NCBI RefSeq assembly: GCF_001905845.1
Contig: NZ_LIVZ01000014.1
Coordinates: 1-64,000, forward strand
DNA from: Streptomyces sp. TSRI0107
GTDB taxonomy: Bacteria > Actinomycetota > Actinomycetes > Streptomycetales > Streptomycetaceae
Direction: 5' to 3'
DNA length: 64,000 bases
The position numbers and the translations under genes are program-made. Shown piece after piece: positions 27,567 through 37,081 of the stretch (positions are counted from its first letter, which is position 1; each line of letters opens with the position of its first letter). The notes under the pieces are model-generated. The model saw only the letters and a list, made by a program, of their open reading frames with translations. It did no database searches and was not told the origin of the DNA.

Positions 27567-28966
27567 CCGACGGCACGAGGAACGGGCGCGGGCGGGACGC
27601 CGTGGTCGTCGGCGGCGGGCTCGCCGGCGTCACCGCCGCGCTCGCGCTCGCCGACGCGGGCGTGCGCGTCACGCTGCTCGAAGGCCGGCCCCGCCTCGGC
27701 GGCCTCGCCTTCTCGTTCCGGCGCGGTGAGCTGACCGTCGACAACGGACAGCACGTCTATCTGCGCTGCTGCACCGCCTACCGCTGGTTCCTGGACCGGA
27801 TCGACGCGGCCGCGCTGGCCCCGCTGCAGGACCGTCTCGACGTGCCCGTCCTCGACCTGGCCAAGCCGGAGGGCCGACGGCTCGGCAGGCTGCGGCGCGA
27901 CGCGCTGCCCGTCCCGCTGCACCTGGGGCGCAGCCTCGCGACGTACCCGCATCTCTCGCTCGCCGAGCGCGCCGCGGTCGGCCGGGCCGCGCTCGCGCTG
28001 AAGGGGCTCGATCTCGCCGATCCGGCCCTGGACGCGCAGGACTTCGGCAGCTGGTTGACCGCGCACGGTCAGTCGGCGCGTGCCGTCGAGGCCCTGTGGG
28101 ACCTGGTCGGGGTCGCCACCCTCAACGCGGTCGCGGGCGACAGCTCCCTGGGGCTCGCCGCGATGGTGTTCAAGACCGGTCTGCTCTCCGACCCGGGTGC
28201 GGCCGACATCGGCTGGGCGCGCGTCCCGCTGGGCGAACTGCACGACCGGCTGGCTCGCAGGGCGCTCGACTCCGCGGGCGTCCGCACCGGAGTCCGTACC
28301 CGAGTCACCTCCATCTCCCGGTACGGAAACGGGCGTTGGAGCGTTCAGGTTCCCGGCGAGACCATCGAGACGGACGCGGTCGTGCTCGCCGTACCGCAGC
28401 GCGAGGCACACGCCCTGCTGCCGGACGGCGCCCTCGACGCGCCCGAACGACTGCTCGAAATCGGCACGGCTCCGATCCTCAACGTCCACGTCGTCTACGA
28501 CCGCAAGGTCCTCGGCACCCCCTTCCTCACCGCCCTCGGCACCCCGGTGCAGTGGGTGTTCGACCGCACCGAGGCCTCCGGGCTCACCGGCGGCGGCCAG
28601 TACCTCGCCGTGTCGCAGTCGGCCGCACAGGACGAGATCGACGCCCCGGTGTCCGTACTGCGCGAGCGGTACCTGCCGGAGCTGGAGCGGCTGCTGCCCC
28701 GCACCCGGGGCGCCGAAGTGCTGGACTTCTTCGTGACCCGGGAGCGCACCGCGACCTTCGCTCCCACCCCCGGCGTCGGCCGGCTGCGGCCCGGCGCCCG
28801 CACCAAGGCCCCCGGCCTGTACCTGGCCGGAGCGTGGACCGCCACCGGGTGGCCCGCGACCATGGAGAGTGCGGTCCGCAGCGGCATCGGCGCGGCGGAC
28901 GCCGCGCTGCGTGCCCTGGGCCGGCCCCGCCCCCGCCACCTCTTCGACGTCGAGGAGGCGGCCTGA
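27563..28966 (+). CDS. hpnE: FAD-dependent hydroxysqualene reductase HpnE
   Basis: Flavoprotein of the amine oxidase/phytoene-desaturase superfamily, 467 residues, reducing hydroxysqualene to squalene in the HpnCDE pathway. The FAD dinucleotide-binding motif VVGGGLAGVTAALALADAG is at about residues 15-33 followed by the ribose-binding Glu in LLEGRPRLGG. The C-terminal FAD signature is GLYLAGAWTATGWPATMESAVRSG near residue 425. ATG start with GGGGAGG and an 8-nt spacer; ATGA overlap with the preceding small gene. Confidence 0.9.
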   Translation: MTDGTRNGRGRDAVVVGGGLAGVTAALALADAGVRVTLLEGRPRLGGLAFSFRRGELTVDNGQHVYLRCCTAYRWFLDRIDAAALAPLQDRLDVPVLDLAKPEGRRLGRLRRDALPVPLHLGRSLATYPHLSLAERAAVGRAALALKGLDLADPALDAQDFGSWLTAHGQSARAVEALWDLVGVATLNAVAGDSSLGLAAMVFKTGLLSDPGAADIGWARVPLGELHDRLARRALDSAGVRTGVRTRVTSISRYGNGRWSVQVPGETIETDAVVLAVPQREAHALLPDGALDAPERLLEIGTAPILNVHVVYDRKVLGTPFLTALGTPVQWVFDRTEASGLTGGGQYLAVSQSAAQDEIDAPVSVLRERYLPELERLLPRTRGAEVLDFFVTRERTATFAPTPGVGRLRPGARTKAPGLYLAGAWTATGWPATMESAVRSGIGAADAALRALGRPRPRHLFDVEEAA

Positions 28967-29028
28967 TGCAACGGCTGCGCGGCGCGGCAGGTCCCCGCAC
29001 CCCCGGTACCGCAACAAGAGGAGAGACT

Positions 29029-30102
29029 GTGCCCACTGTGCCCCCGGCCTCGAAGGCCGCTCGAGAGACCGCGGTGGACGTGACCGCGCTCCTGGAGCGC
29101 GGTCGGACCCTGGCCACACCGGTACTGCGGGCGGCCATCGACCGCCTGGCCCCTCCCATGGACATGGTCGCCGCCTACCACTTCGGCTGGATCGACGCCG
29201 ACGGCAAGCCCGCCGACGGGGACGGCGGCAAGGCCGTGCGCCCCGCGCTCGCGGTGCTGTCCGCCGAGGTCACCGGCGCCGCCCCGGAGACCGGCGTTCC
29301 CGGCGCCGTCGCCGTCGAACTGGTCCACAACTTCTCGCTGCTGCACGACGACCTGATGGACGGCGACGAACAGCGCCGGCACCGCGACACCGTCTGGAAG
29401 GTGCACGGCCCCGCCCAGGCCATCCTGGTCGGCGACGCCCTGTTCGCGCTCGCCAACGAGCTGCTGCTGGAACTCGGCACCGTCGAGGCGGGCCGCGCCA
29501 CCCGCCGGCTGACCACCGCGTCCCGCGCCCTGATCGACGGCCAGGCCCAGGACATCTCCTACGAGCTCCGCGACCGCGTCACCGTCGAGGAGTGCCTGGA
29601 GATGGAGGGCAACAAGACCGGCGCCCTGCTCGCCTGCGCCTGCTCCATCGGCGCGGTGCTCGGCGGCGCGGACGACCGTACCGCCGACACCCTGGAGAAG
29701 TACGGCTACCACCTCGGCCTCGCCTTCCAGGCCGTGGACGACCTGCTCGGCATCTGGGGCGACCCGGACGCCACCGGCAAGCAGACCTGGAGCGACCTGC
29801 GTCAGCGCAAGAAGTCACTGCCGGTGGTGGCCGCGCTCGCCGCGGGCGGCAGCGCCTCCGAGCGGCTGGGCGAGATCCTCGCCGCCGACGCCGTGAGCAG
29901 TGACTTCGCGAACTTCTCCGAGGAGGAGTTCGCGGCGCGTGCCGCCCTCATCGAGGAGGCGGGCGGCCGTGAGTGGACGGCCGAGGAAGCGCGCCGTCAG
30001 CACGCCATCGCCATCGAAGCCCTCGACGCCGTGGACATGCCCGACCGGGTGCGGGCCCAGTTCTCGGCGCTCGCCGACTTCGTCGTCGTACGAAAGAGAT
30101 GA
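29029..30102 (+). CDS. Polyprenyl (probably farnesyl) diphosphate synthase
   Basis: Trans-isoprenyl diphosphate synthase making the prenyl diphosphate substrate, most likely farnesyl diphosphate for HpnD. First Asp-rich motif HDDLMDGDEQRRH (about residues 105-117), second motif FQAVDDLLGIWGD (about 233-245), 357 residues. The GTG at 29029 follows AGGAG with a 5-nt spacer, so I prefer it to the in-frame ATG at 28966 that overlaps the hpnE stop. Residues before the first motif (LLHDD) suggest a short- to medium-chain product, but chain length cannot be fixed by eye. Confidence 0.88.
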   Translation: MPTVPPASKAARETAVDVTALLERGRTLATPVLRAAIDRLAPPMDMVAAYHFGWIDADGKPADGDGGKAVRPALAVLSAEVTGAAPETGVPGAVAVELVHNFSLLHDDLMDGDEQRRHRDTVWKVHGPAQAILVGDALFALANELLLELGTVEAGRATRRLTTASRALIDGQAQDISYELRDRVTVEECLEMEGNKTGALLACACSIGAVLGGADDRTADTLEKYGYHLGLAFQAVDDLLGIWGDPDATGKQTWSDLRQRKKSLPVVAALAAGGSASERLGEILAADAVSSDFANFSEEEFAARAALIEEAGGREWTAEEARRQHAIAIEALDAVDMPDRVRAQFSALADFVVVRKR

Positions 30103-30221
30103 TCACTATCGGTCGAATAGCCCTCGCGTAGTCGCCGGCCGGTGTGCGAAGGGAAGCGCACCGGCCGACGGCGGACCCACAGCAGACAGCGTCACCAGCA
30201 GGACTGCACGAAGGGGAAGCC

Positions 30222-32240
30222 ATGACAGCGACGACCGACGGAAGCACCGGGGCCCTGCCGTCCCGCGCTGCCGCGGCCAGCGAAACCGACACCGAGACCC
30301 CCGCGGCGGCCGGGGTGCACGAAGCCGCCGTACGCGCCACCTTGCGCGCCACCGACTTCCTGCTGTCCCGGCAGGACGCCGAGGGCTGGTGGAAGGGCGA
30401 CCTGGAGACCAACGTCACGATGGACGCCGAGGACCTGCTGCTCCGCCAGTTCCTGGGCATCCGCGACGAGCGGACCACCCGGGCCGCGGCCCTCTTCATC
30501 AGGGGCGAGCAGCGCGAGGACGGCACCTGGGCCACCTTCCACGGCGGGCCCGGCGAACTCTCCACCACCATCGAGGCGTACGTCGCGCTGCGGCTGGCCG
30601 GGGACGCCCCGGACGCGCCGCACATGGCGAAGGCCTCCGCGTGGATCCGCGAGCGGGGCGGGATCGCCGCCTCCCGGGTCTTCACCCGGATCTGGCTGGC
30701 CCTGTTCGGCTGGTGGAAGTGGGAGGACCTGCCCGAACTGCCGCCCGAGCTGATCTGGTTCCCGTCATGGGTGCCGCTCAACATCTACGACTTCGGGTGC
30801 TGGGCCCGGCAGACCATCGTCCCGCTCACCGTCGTCTCCGCGAAGCGGCCGGTCCGCCCCGCTCCCTTCCCGCTGGACGAACTGCACACCGACCCGGCCC
30901 GCCCGAACCCGCCCCGGCCCCTCGCCCCGGCGACCACCTGGGACGGCGCCTTCCAGCGGCTGGACAAGGGCCTGCACGCCCTGCGCCGGGTGGTGCCGAA
31001 ACGGTTGCGCCGGGCCGCCATGAACACCGCCGCCCGCTGGATCATCGAGCGGCAGGAGAACGACGGCTGCTGGGGCGGCATCCAGCCGCCCGCCGTGTAC
31101 TCGATCATCGCGCTGCACCTGCTCGGCTACGACCTCCAGCACCCGGTGATGCGTGAGGGCCTGGCCTCGCTGGACCGTTTCGCCGTCTGGCGGGAGGACG
31201 GCGCCCGGATGATCGAGGCCTGCCAGTCCCCGGTGTGGGACACCTGCCTCGCCACGATCGCCCTGGTCGACGCCGGGCTCCCCGCCGACCACCCGCGGCT
31301 GGTGAAGGCCGCCGACTGGATGCTGGGCGAGGAGATCGTCCGCCGCGGCGACTGGGCGGTGCGCCGGCCGCAACTCCCGCCGGGCGGCTGGGCGTTCGAG
31401 TTCCACAACGACAACTACCCCGACATCGACGACACCGCCGAGGTGGTCCTCGCGCTGCGCCGGGTCAGGCACCCGGAACCGGAGCGGGTGGAGCGGGCGA
31501 TCGGCCGCGGGGTGCGCTGGAACCTCGGGATGCAGTCGAGGAACGGCGCCTGGGGCGCCTTCGACGTCGACAACACCAGCCCCTTCCCCAACCGGCTGCC
31601 GTTCTGCGACTTCGGCGAGGTCATCGACCCGCCCTCGGCCGACGTCACCGCGCACGTCGTGGAGATGCTGGCCGTCGAGGGCCTGTCCCACGACCCGCGC
31701 ACCCGGCGCGGCATCGACTGGCTGCTCGCCGCACAGGAGCCGGACGGCTCCTGGTTCGGACGCTGGGGCGTCAACTACGTCTACGGCACCGGATCGGTGG
31801 TCCCGGCCCTGGTCGCGGCCGGCCTGTCCACCGCGCACCCGGCGATCCGGCGGGCCGTCGCCTGGCTGGAGCGGGTGCAGAACGACGACGGCGGCTGGGG
31901 CGAGGACCTGCGCTCCTACAAGGACGTCGAGGCGTGGAGCGGCCGGGGCGCCTCCACCGCCTCCCAGACGGCGTGGGCGCTGATGGCCCTGCTGGCGGCG
32001 GGGCAGCGGCACTCCAAGGCCGTCGAACGCGGCATCGAATGGCTCACGGCGACCCAGCGGGAGGACGGCTCCTGGGACGAGCCGTACTTCACCGGCACCG
32101 GCTTCCCCTGGGACTTCTCCATCAACTACCACCTCTACCGGCAGGTCTTCCCGCTCACCGCGCTCGGCCGGTACGTGCACGGCGAGCCCTTCTCCGGCGG
32201 CAGGGCGGCCAGGCCGCTCGCCGAGGCCAAGGGGAGCTGA
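30222..32240 (+). CDS. shc: Squalene-hopene cyclase
   Basis: Cyclises squalene to hopene/hopanol, the signature step of hopanoid synthesis; a monotopic membrane protein of 672 residues. The catalytic motif DIDDTAEV lies near residue 401, and several QW repeats are visible (QDAEGWWKGDLE, QENDGCWGG, QEPDGSWFGRWG, QNDDGGWGED, QREDGSWDE). The GVNYVYGT and FCDFGEVIDPPSADVTAH segments are typical of the family. ATG with AGGGGAA 5 nt upstream; the frame runs 26 codons further upstream without family similarity. 119 nt separate it from the prenyltransferase gene. Confidence 0.96.
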   Translation: MTATTDGSTGALPSRAAAASETDTETPAAAGVHEAAVRATLRATDFLLSRQDAEGWWKGDLETNVTMDAEDLLLRQFLGIRDERTTRAAALFIRGEQREDGTWATFHGGPGELSTTIEAYVALRLAGDAPDAPHMAKASAWIRERGGIAASRVFTRIWLALFGWWKWEDLPELPPELIWFPSWVPLNIYDFGCWARQTIVPLTVVSAKRPVRPAPFPLDELHTDPARPNPPRPLAPATTWDGAFQRLDKGLHALRRVVPKRLRRAAMNTAARWIIERQENDGCWGGIQPPAVYSIIALHLLGYDLQHPVMREGLASLDRFAVWREDGARMIEACQSPVWDTCLATIALVDAGLPADHPRLVKAADWMLGEEIVRRGDWAVRRPQLPPGGWAFEFHNDNYPDIDDTAEVVLALRRVRHPEPERVERAIGRGVRWNLGMQSRNGAWGAFDVDNTSPFPNRLPFCDFGEVIDPPSADVTAHVVEMLAVEGLSHDPRTRRGIDWLLAAQEPDGSWFGRWGVNYVYGTGSVVPALVAAGLSTAHPAIRRAVAWLERVQNDDGGWGEDLRSYKDVEAWSGRGASTASQTAWALMALLAAGQRHSKAVERGIEWLTATQREDGSWDEPYFTGTGFPWDFSINYHLYRQVFPLTALGRYVHGEPFSGGRAARPLAEAKGS

Positions 32241-32881
32241 TGACCGTACGGCCCGCTCCGGCCCCGCTGCTGATCGCCTGCGCGCTCGGCATCGAACACC
32301 TGGCCCTGCGCCTGGGGGACCGGAGCGGCGCGGACGGGCCCGTCACCGTGCTGCGCACCGGCATGGGCCCCAGGGCCGCCGAACGCTCGGTCACCCGGGT
32401 GCTGGCCGACCCGGCGCTCGCCGGCGCCGTCGTGCTCGCCACCGGGTTCTGCGCGGGGCTCGCCCCCGGCATGCACCCCGGCGACCTGGTCGTCGCCGAG
32501 GAGACCCGGGACCCGCGCGGCGGTACCCCGTGCGTGGGCACCGAGCTGCTGGTCAAGGAACTCGTGCGGGCCGTGCCCGGCCGCACCGTCCACACCGGGC
32601 CCCTCACCGGCTCCGATCACGTGGTCCGCGGCCTGGAGCGCGCAGATCTGCTGGCGACCGGCGCGATCGCGGTCGACATGGAGTCGGCGGCCACGCTCCT
32701 GAGCGCCGTGCGCGCGGGCGAGCGCCCGGTTGCGGCCGTCCGGGTGGTCGTGGACGCTCCTGAACATGAACTCGTCCGTATCGGCACGGTGCGCGGTGGA
32801 ATATCGGCTTTCCGCGTCCTACGTTCCATCCTTCCCGCTTTCTTTGAATGGCACCGCAATGTTCTGCTCCCCAGGAGGTGA
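32240..32881 (+). CDS. hpnG: Hopanoid-associated nucleoside phosphorylase-like protein HpnG
   Basis: Purine nucleoside phosphorylase/MTA nucleosidase-fold enzyme of 213 residues. HpnG removes adenine from adenosylhopane to give phosphoribosylhopane in side-chain extension. Seen: LATGFCAGLAPGMHPGDLVVA near the phosphate/ribose site and AIAVDMESAATLL, the conserved Glu segment of the family. TGATG overlap with shc. Its stop lies within the perfect AGGAGGTGA ribosome-binding site of hpnH, so the two are translationally linked. Confidence 0.88.
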   Translation: MTVRPAPAPLLIACALGIEHLALRLGDRSGADGPVTVLRTGMGPRAAERSVTRVLADPALAGAVVLATGFCAGLAPGMHPGDLVVAEETRDPRGGTPCVGTELLVKELVRAVPGRTVHTGPLTGSDHVVRGLERADLLATGAIAVDMESAATLLSAVRAGERPVAAVRVVVDAPEHELVRIGTVRGGISAFRVLRSILPAFFEWHRNVLLPRR

Positions 32882-32886
32882 GCCCG

Positions 32887-33909
32887 ATGGCCATGCCGCT
32901 GCGCCAGTCCATCAAGGTCGCTACATACTTGGCTGAACAAAAGCTCCGCCGGCGCGACAAGTTTCCGCTCATCGTCGAACTGGAACCCCTCTTCGCCTGC
33001 AACCTGAAGTGCGAGGGCTGCGGCAAGATCCAGCATCCCGCGGGGGTGCTCAAGCAGCGCATGCCGGTCGCGCAGGCCGTGGGGGCGGTGCTGGAGTCCG
33101 GCGCGCCGATGGTCTCGATCGCCGGCGGCGAGCCGCTGATGCACCCTCAGATCGACGAGATCGTGCGCCAGTTGACGGCCAAGCGGAAATACGTCTTCCT
33201 GTGCACCAACGCGATGCTGCTGCGCAAGAAGATGGACAAGTTCACCCCGTCCCCCTACTTCGCCTTCGCCGTGCACATCGACGGCCTGCGCGAGCGGCAC
33301 GACGAGTCCGTCGCCAAGGAGGGCGTGTTCGACGAGGCCGTCGAGGCGATCAAGGAGGCCAAGCGGCGCGGCTTCCGGGTCACCACCAACTCCACGTTCT
33401 TCAACACCGACACCCCGCAGACCGTCGTCGAGGTGCTGAACTTCCTCAACGACGACCTGAAGGTCGACGAGATGATGATCTCGCCGGCGTACGCCTACGA
33501 GAAGGCGCCCGACCAGGAGCACTTCCTCGGCGTGGAGCAGACCCGCGAGCTGTTCAGGAAGGCCTTCGCGGGCGGCAATCGGCGCCGCTGGCGGCTCAAC
33601 CACTCCCCGCTCTTCCTGGACTTCCTGGAGGGCAAGGTCGACTTCCCGTGCACCGCGTGGGCGATCCCCAACTACTCGCTCTTCGGCTGGCAGCGGCCCT
33701 GCTACCTGATGAGCGACGGCTATGTGCCGACGTACCGCGAACTCATCGAGAAGACCGACTGGGACAAGTACGGCCGCGGCAAGGACCCGCGGTGCGCGAA
33801 CTGCATGGCGCACTGCGGCTACGAGCCGACCGCCGTCCTCGCCACCATGGGCTCCCTCAAGGAGTCCCTGCGGGCGATGCGCGACACGGCCTCCGGAAAC
33901 CGGGAGTGA
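32887..33909 (+). CDS. hpnH: Radical SAM adenosyl-hopene transferase HpnH
   Basis: Joins a 5'-deoxyadenosyl radical to diploptene to form adenosylhopane, the first step of C35 hopanoid side-chain synthesis. The radical SAM cluster motif C-x3-C-x2-C is CNLKCEGC at about residues 38-45, SAM-binding SIAGGEPLMHP follows, and a C-terminal SPASM-like cysteine set (CANCMAHCGYEP) closes the 340-residue protein. ATG 5 nt after a near-perfect AGGAGGTGA, one of the strongest ribosome-binding sites in the window. Confidence 0.93.
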   Translation: MAMPLRQSIKVATYLAEQKLRRRDKFPLIVELEPLFACNLKCEGCGKIQHPAGVLKQRMPVAQAVGAVLESGAPMVSIAGGEPLMHPQIDEIVRQLTAKRKYVFLCTNAMLLRKKMDKFTPSPYFAFAVHIDGLRERHDESVAKEGVFDEAVEAIKEAKRRGFRVTTNSTFFNTDTPQTVVEVLNFLNDDLKVDEMMISPAYAYEKAPDQEHFLGVEQTRELFRKAFAGGNRRRWRLNHSPLFLDFLEGKVDFPCTAWAIPNYSLFGWQRPCYLMSDGYVPTYRELIEKTDWDKYGRGKDPRCANCMAHCGYEPTAVLATMGSLKESLRAMRDTASGNRE

Positions 33910-33913
33910 CGTC

Positions 33914-35071
33914 ATGACCGCCGTTCCCCTGGGCGTCCCCGAGGTGCCGGTCCGGCCGCTCGCCGAGCGCCGCCCGTCGCGGCGGATCCACGTCGGGCCG
34001 GTAGCGGTGGGGGGCGGCGCCCCCGTGTCGGTGCAGTCGATGACGACGACCCGTACGTCGGACATCGGCGCCACCCTCCAGCAGATCGCCGAGCTGACCG
34101 CCTCCGGCTGCCAGATCGTTCGGGTCGCCTGCCCCACCCAGGACGACGCCGACGCCCTCGCGACCATCGCCCGCAAGTCGCAGATCCCGGTCATCGCCGA
34201 CATCCACTTCCAGCCGAAGTACGTCTTCGCGGCCATCGAGGCCGGCTGCGCCGCGGTCCGCGTGAACCCCGGCAACATCAAACAGTTCGACGACCGGGTG
34301 AAGGAGATCGCGCGGGCCGCGAAGGACCACGGCACTCCGATCCGCATCGGCGTCAACGCGGGCTCGCTGGACCGGCGGCTGCTCCAGAAGTACGGCAAGG
34401 CCACCCCGGAGGCGCTGGTCGAGTCGGCGCTGTGGGAGGCGTCGCTGTTCGAGGAGCACGACTTCCGCGACATCAAGATCTCGGTCAAGCACAACGACCC
34501 GGTCGTGATGATCGAGGCCTACCGGCAGCTCGCCGCCCGGTGCGACTACCCGCTGCACCTCGGTGTGACGGAGGCGGGCCCGGCGTTCCAGGGCACCATC
34601 AAGTCGGCCGTCGCCTTCGGCGCCCTGCTCTCCCAGGGCATCGGCGACACGATCCGGGTGTCGCTGAGCGCCCCGCCCGCCGAGGAGGTCAAGGTCGGCA
34701 TCCAGATCCTGGAGTCCCTGAACCTGCGGCAGCGGCGGCTGGAGATCGTCTCCTGCCCGTCCTGTGGCCGCGCTCAAGTCGACGTCTACAAGCTGGCAGA
34801 CGAGGTCACCGCCGGGCTGGAGGGCATGGAGGTGCCCCTGCGCGTCGCCGTCATGGGCTGCGTGGTGAACGGGCCCGGCGAGGCCCGCGAGGCCGACCTG
34901 GGCGTCGCCTCCGGCAACGGCAAGGGCCAGATCTTCGTCAAGGGCGAGGTCGTCAAGACCGTCCCCGAGTCGAAGATCGTGGAGACCCTGATCGAGGAGG
35001 CGATGAAGATCGCCGAGCAGATGGAACAGGACGGCGTCGCCCCGGGGGAGCCGGCCGTCACCGTGAGCTGA
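33914..35071 (+). CDS. ispG: 4-hydroxy-3-methylbut-2-en-1-yl diphosphate synthase
   Basis: GcpE/IspG, the penultimate enzyme of the MEP isoprenoid pathway, a [4Fe-4S] reductase converting methylerythritol cyclodiphosphate to HMBPP. 385 residues; TIM-barrel start GAPVSVQSMTTT, RVNPGNIKQFDDRV, cluster cysteines in CPSCGR (about residue 280) and MGCVVNGPGEA (about 315). It follows hpnH by 4 nt with GGGAG as ribosome-binding site. Streptomycetes usually carry a separate housekeeping copy, so this is likely an operon-dedicated paralogue that boosts hopanoid flux. Confidence 0.94.
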   Translation: MTAVPLGVPEVPVRPLAERRPSRRIHVGPVAVGGGAPVSVQSMTTTRTSDIGATLQQIAELTASGCQIVRVACPTQDDADALATIARKSQIPVIADIHFQPKYVFAAIEAGCAAVRVNPGNIKQFDDRVKEIARAAKDHGTPIRIGVNAGSLDRRLLQKYGKATPEALVESALWEASLFEEHDFRDIKISVKHNDPVVMIEAYRQLAARCDYPLHLGVTEAGPAFQGTIKSAVAFGALLSQGIGDTIRVSLSAPPAEEVKVGIQILESLNLRQRRLEIVSCPSCGRAQVDVYKLADEVTAGLEGMEVPLRVAVMGCVVNGPGEAREADLGVASGNGKGQIFVKGEVVKTVPESKIVETLIEEAMKIAEQMEQDGVAPGEPAVTVS

Positions 35072-35098
35072 ACAGCACGGACCGAAGGGGGCCCGAGC

Positions 35099-37081
35099 GT
35101 GACGATTCTGGAGAGCATCCGGGGACCACGCGACCTGAAGGCGCTGTCCGAGACGCACTTGCGCGAACTGTCCGAGGAGATCAGGGACTTCCTGGTGCAC
35201 GCGGTCGCCAGGACCGGCGGCCACCTCGGTCCCAACCTGGGCGTGGTGGAACTGACCATCGCCCTGCACCGGGTCTTCGAGTCACCGGTCGACCGCATCC
35301 TGTGGGACACCGGCCACCAGAGCTACGTGCACAAACTCCTGACCGGCCGGCAGGACTTCTCCAAGCTGCGCGGCAAGGGCGGCCTGTCCGGCTACCCCTC
35401 GCGGGAGGAGTCCGAGCACGACGTCATCGAGAACAGCCACGCCTCCACGGCGCTCGGCTGGGCCGACGGGCTCGCCAAGGCACGCCGGGTGCAGGGGGAG
35501 AAGGGCCACGTCGTCGCGGTCGTCGGCGACGGGGCGCTCACCGGCGGCATGGCCTGGGAGGCGCTGAACAACATCGCCGCCGCCAAGGACCGCCCGCTGA
35601 TCATCGTCGTCAACGACAACGAGCGCTCCTACGCGCCGACCATCGGCGGCCTCGCCAACCACCTCGCCACCCTGCGCACCACCGACGGCTACGAGAAGGC
35701 GCTCGCCTGGGGCAAGGACGTGCTGCTGCGCACACCGGTCGTGGGCCATCCGCTCTACGAGGCCCTGCACGGCGCCAAGAAGGGCTTCAAGGACGCCTTC
35801 GCGCCGCAGGGCATGTTCGAGGACCTGGGCCTGAAGTACGTCGGCCCGATCGACGGACACGACATCAAGGCCGTCGAGTCGGCGCTGCGGCGCGCCAAGC
35901 GCTTCCACGGGCCGGTGCTCGTGCACGTCCTCACCGAGAAGGGGCGCGGCTACGAGCCCGCCCTCGCGCACGAGGAGGACCACTTCCACACCGTCGGCGT
36001 CATGGACCCGCTGACCTGCGCGCCCCTGAGCCCCGCAGGCGGGCCCTCCTGGACCTCGGTGTTCGGCGACGAGATCGTGCGGATCGGGGAGGAACGCGAG
36101 GACGTCGTGGCGATCACGGCGGCCATGCTGCACCCGGTGGGGCTCGGGAGGTTCGCCGAGCGGTTCCCGGACCGGGTGTGGGACGTCGGCATCGCCGAGC
36201 AGCACGCCGCGGTCTCCGCGGCCGGACTCGCGACCGGCGGGCTGCACCCGGTCGTCGCCGTCTACGCCACCTTCCTCAACCGGGCCTTCGACCAGTTGCT
36301 GATGGACGTGGCGCTGCACCGCTGCGGCGTGACCTTCGTGCTGGACCGGGCCGGGGTGACCGGCGTCGACGGCGCCTCGCACAACGGCATGTGGGACATG
36401 TCGATCCTCCAGGTCGTGCCGGGCCTCAGGATCGCCGCGCCGCGCGACGCCGACCAGCTGCGGATCCAGCTGCGGGAGGCGGTCGCCGTCGATGACGCGC
36501 CGACGCTGGTGCGCTTCCCGAAGGAGTCGGTGGGGCCGGACATCCCCGCGGTGGACCGGGTCGGCGGCATCGACGTCCTGCACCGCGGCCCCGGACCCCA
36601 GGTGCTGCTGGTCGCCGTCGGGGTGATGGCGTCGACGTGCCTCCAGGCGGCCGAACTGCTTCAGGCACGCGGCATCGGCTGCACGGTCGTCGACCCCCGC
36701 TGGGTCAAACCCGTCGACCCGGAGCTGCCCGGCCTCGCCGCCCGGCACCGGCTGGTGGCCGTCGTCGAGGACAACAGCCGCGCGGCCGGGGTCGGCGCGG
36801 CGGTCGCGCTCGCGCTGGGCGACGCCGAGGTGGACGTGCCGGTACGGCGGTTCGGCATCCCCGAGCAGTTCCTCGCGCACGCCAAACGCGGCGAGGTGCT
36901 GGCCGACATCGGGCTGACGCCGGTGGAGATCGCGGGCCGGATCGGCGCGAGCCTGGCGGTACGGGCGGAGCGGGCGCGAGGGGCGGCGGACGACGCCACG
37001 TCGACGCCCGCCACGGCCCCGCACCCCCCGGCGCGGCACCCCGCCGCCGACGACGAGCCGTCCGAGGAGAGCCACGTATGA
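35099..37081 (+). CDS. dxs: 1-deoxy-D-xylulose-5-phosphate synthase
   Basis: Thiamin-diphosphate enzyme for the entry step of the MEP pathway, condensing pyruvate with glyceraldehyde-3-phosphate. 660 residues; HLGPNLGVVELTIALH near the N-terminus, TPP motif GDGALTGGMAWEALNN (about residue 142), and the transketolase-type central domain with WDVGIAEQHAAVSAAG. The last 45 residues are Ala/Pro/His-rich and extend beyond the usual family end. GTG start with AAGGGGG about 9 nt upstream; ATGA overlap with the aminotransferase gene. Probably a second, hopanoid-linked copy. Confidence 0.94.
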   Translation: MTILESIRGPRDLKALSETHLRELSEEIRDFLVHAVARTGGHLGPNLGVVELTIALHRVFESPVDRILWDTGHQSYVHKLLTGRQDFSKLRGKGGLSGYPSREESEHDVIENSHASTALGWADGLAKARRVQGEKGHVVAVVGDGALTGGMAWEALNNIAAAKDRPLIIVVNDNERSYAPTIGGLANHLATLRTTDGYEKALAWGKDVLLRTPVVGHPLYEALHGAKKGFKDAFAPQGMFEDLGLKYVGPIDGHDIKAVESALRRAKRFHGPVLVHVLTEKGRGYEPALAHEEDHFHTVGVMDPLTCAPLSPAGGPSWTSVFGDEIVRIGEEREDVVAITAAMLHPVGLGRFAERFPDRVWDVGIAEQHAAVSAAGLATGGLHPVVAVYATFLNRAFDQLLMDVALHRCGVTFVLDRAGVTGVDGASHNGMWDMSILQVVPGLRIAAPRDADQLRIQLREAVAVDDAPTLVRFPKESVGPDIPAVDRVGGIDVLHRGPGPQVLLVAVGVMASTCLQAAELLQARGIGCTVVDPRWVKPVDPELPGLAARHRLVAVVEDNSRAAGVGAAVALALGDAEVDVPVRRFGIPEQFLAHAKRGEVLADIGLTPVEIAGRIGASLAVRAERARGAADDATSTPATAPHPPARHPAADDEPSEESHV

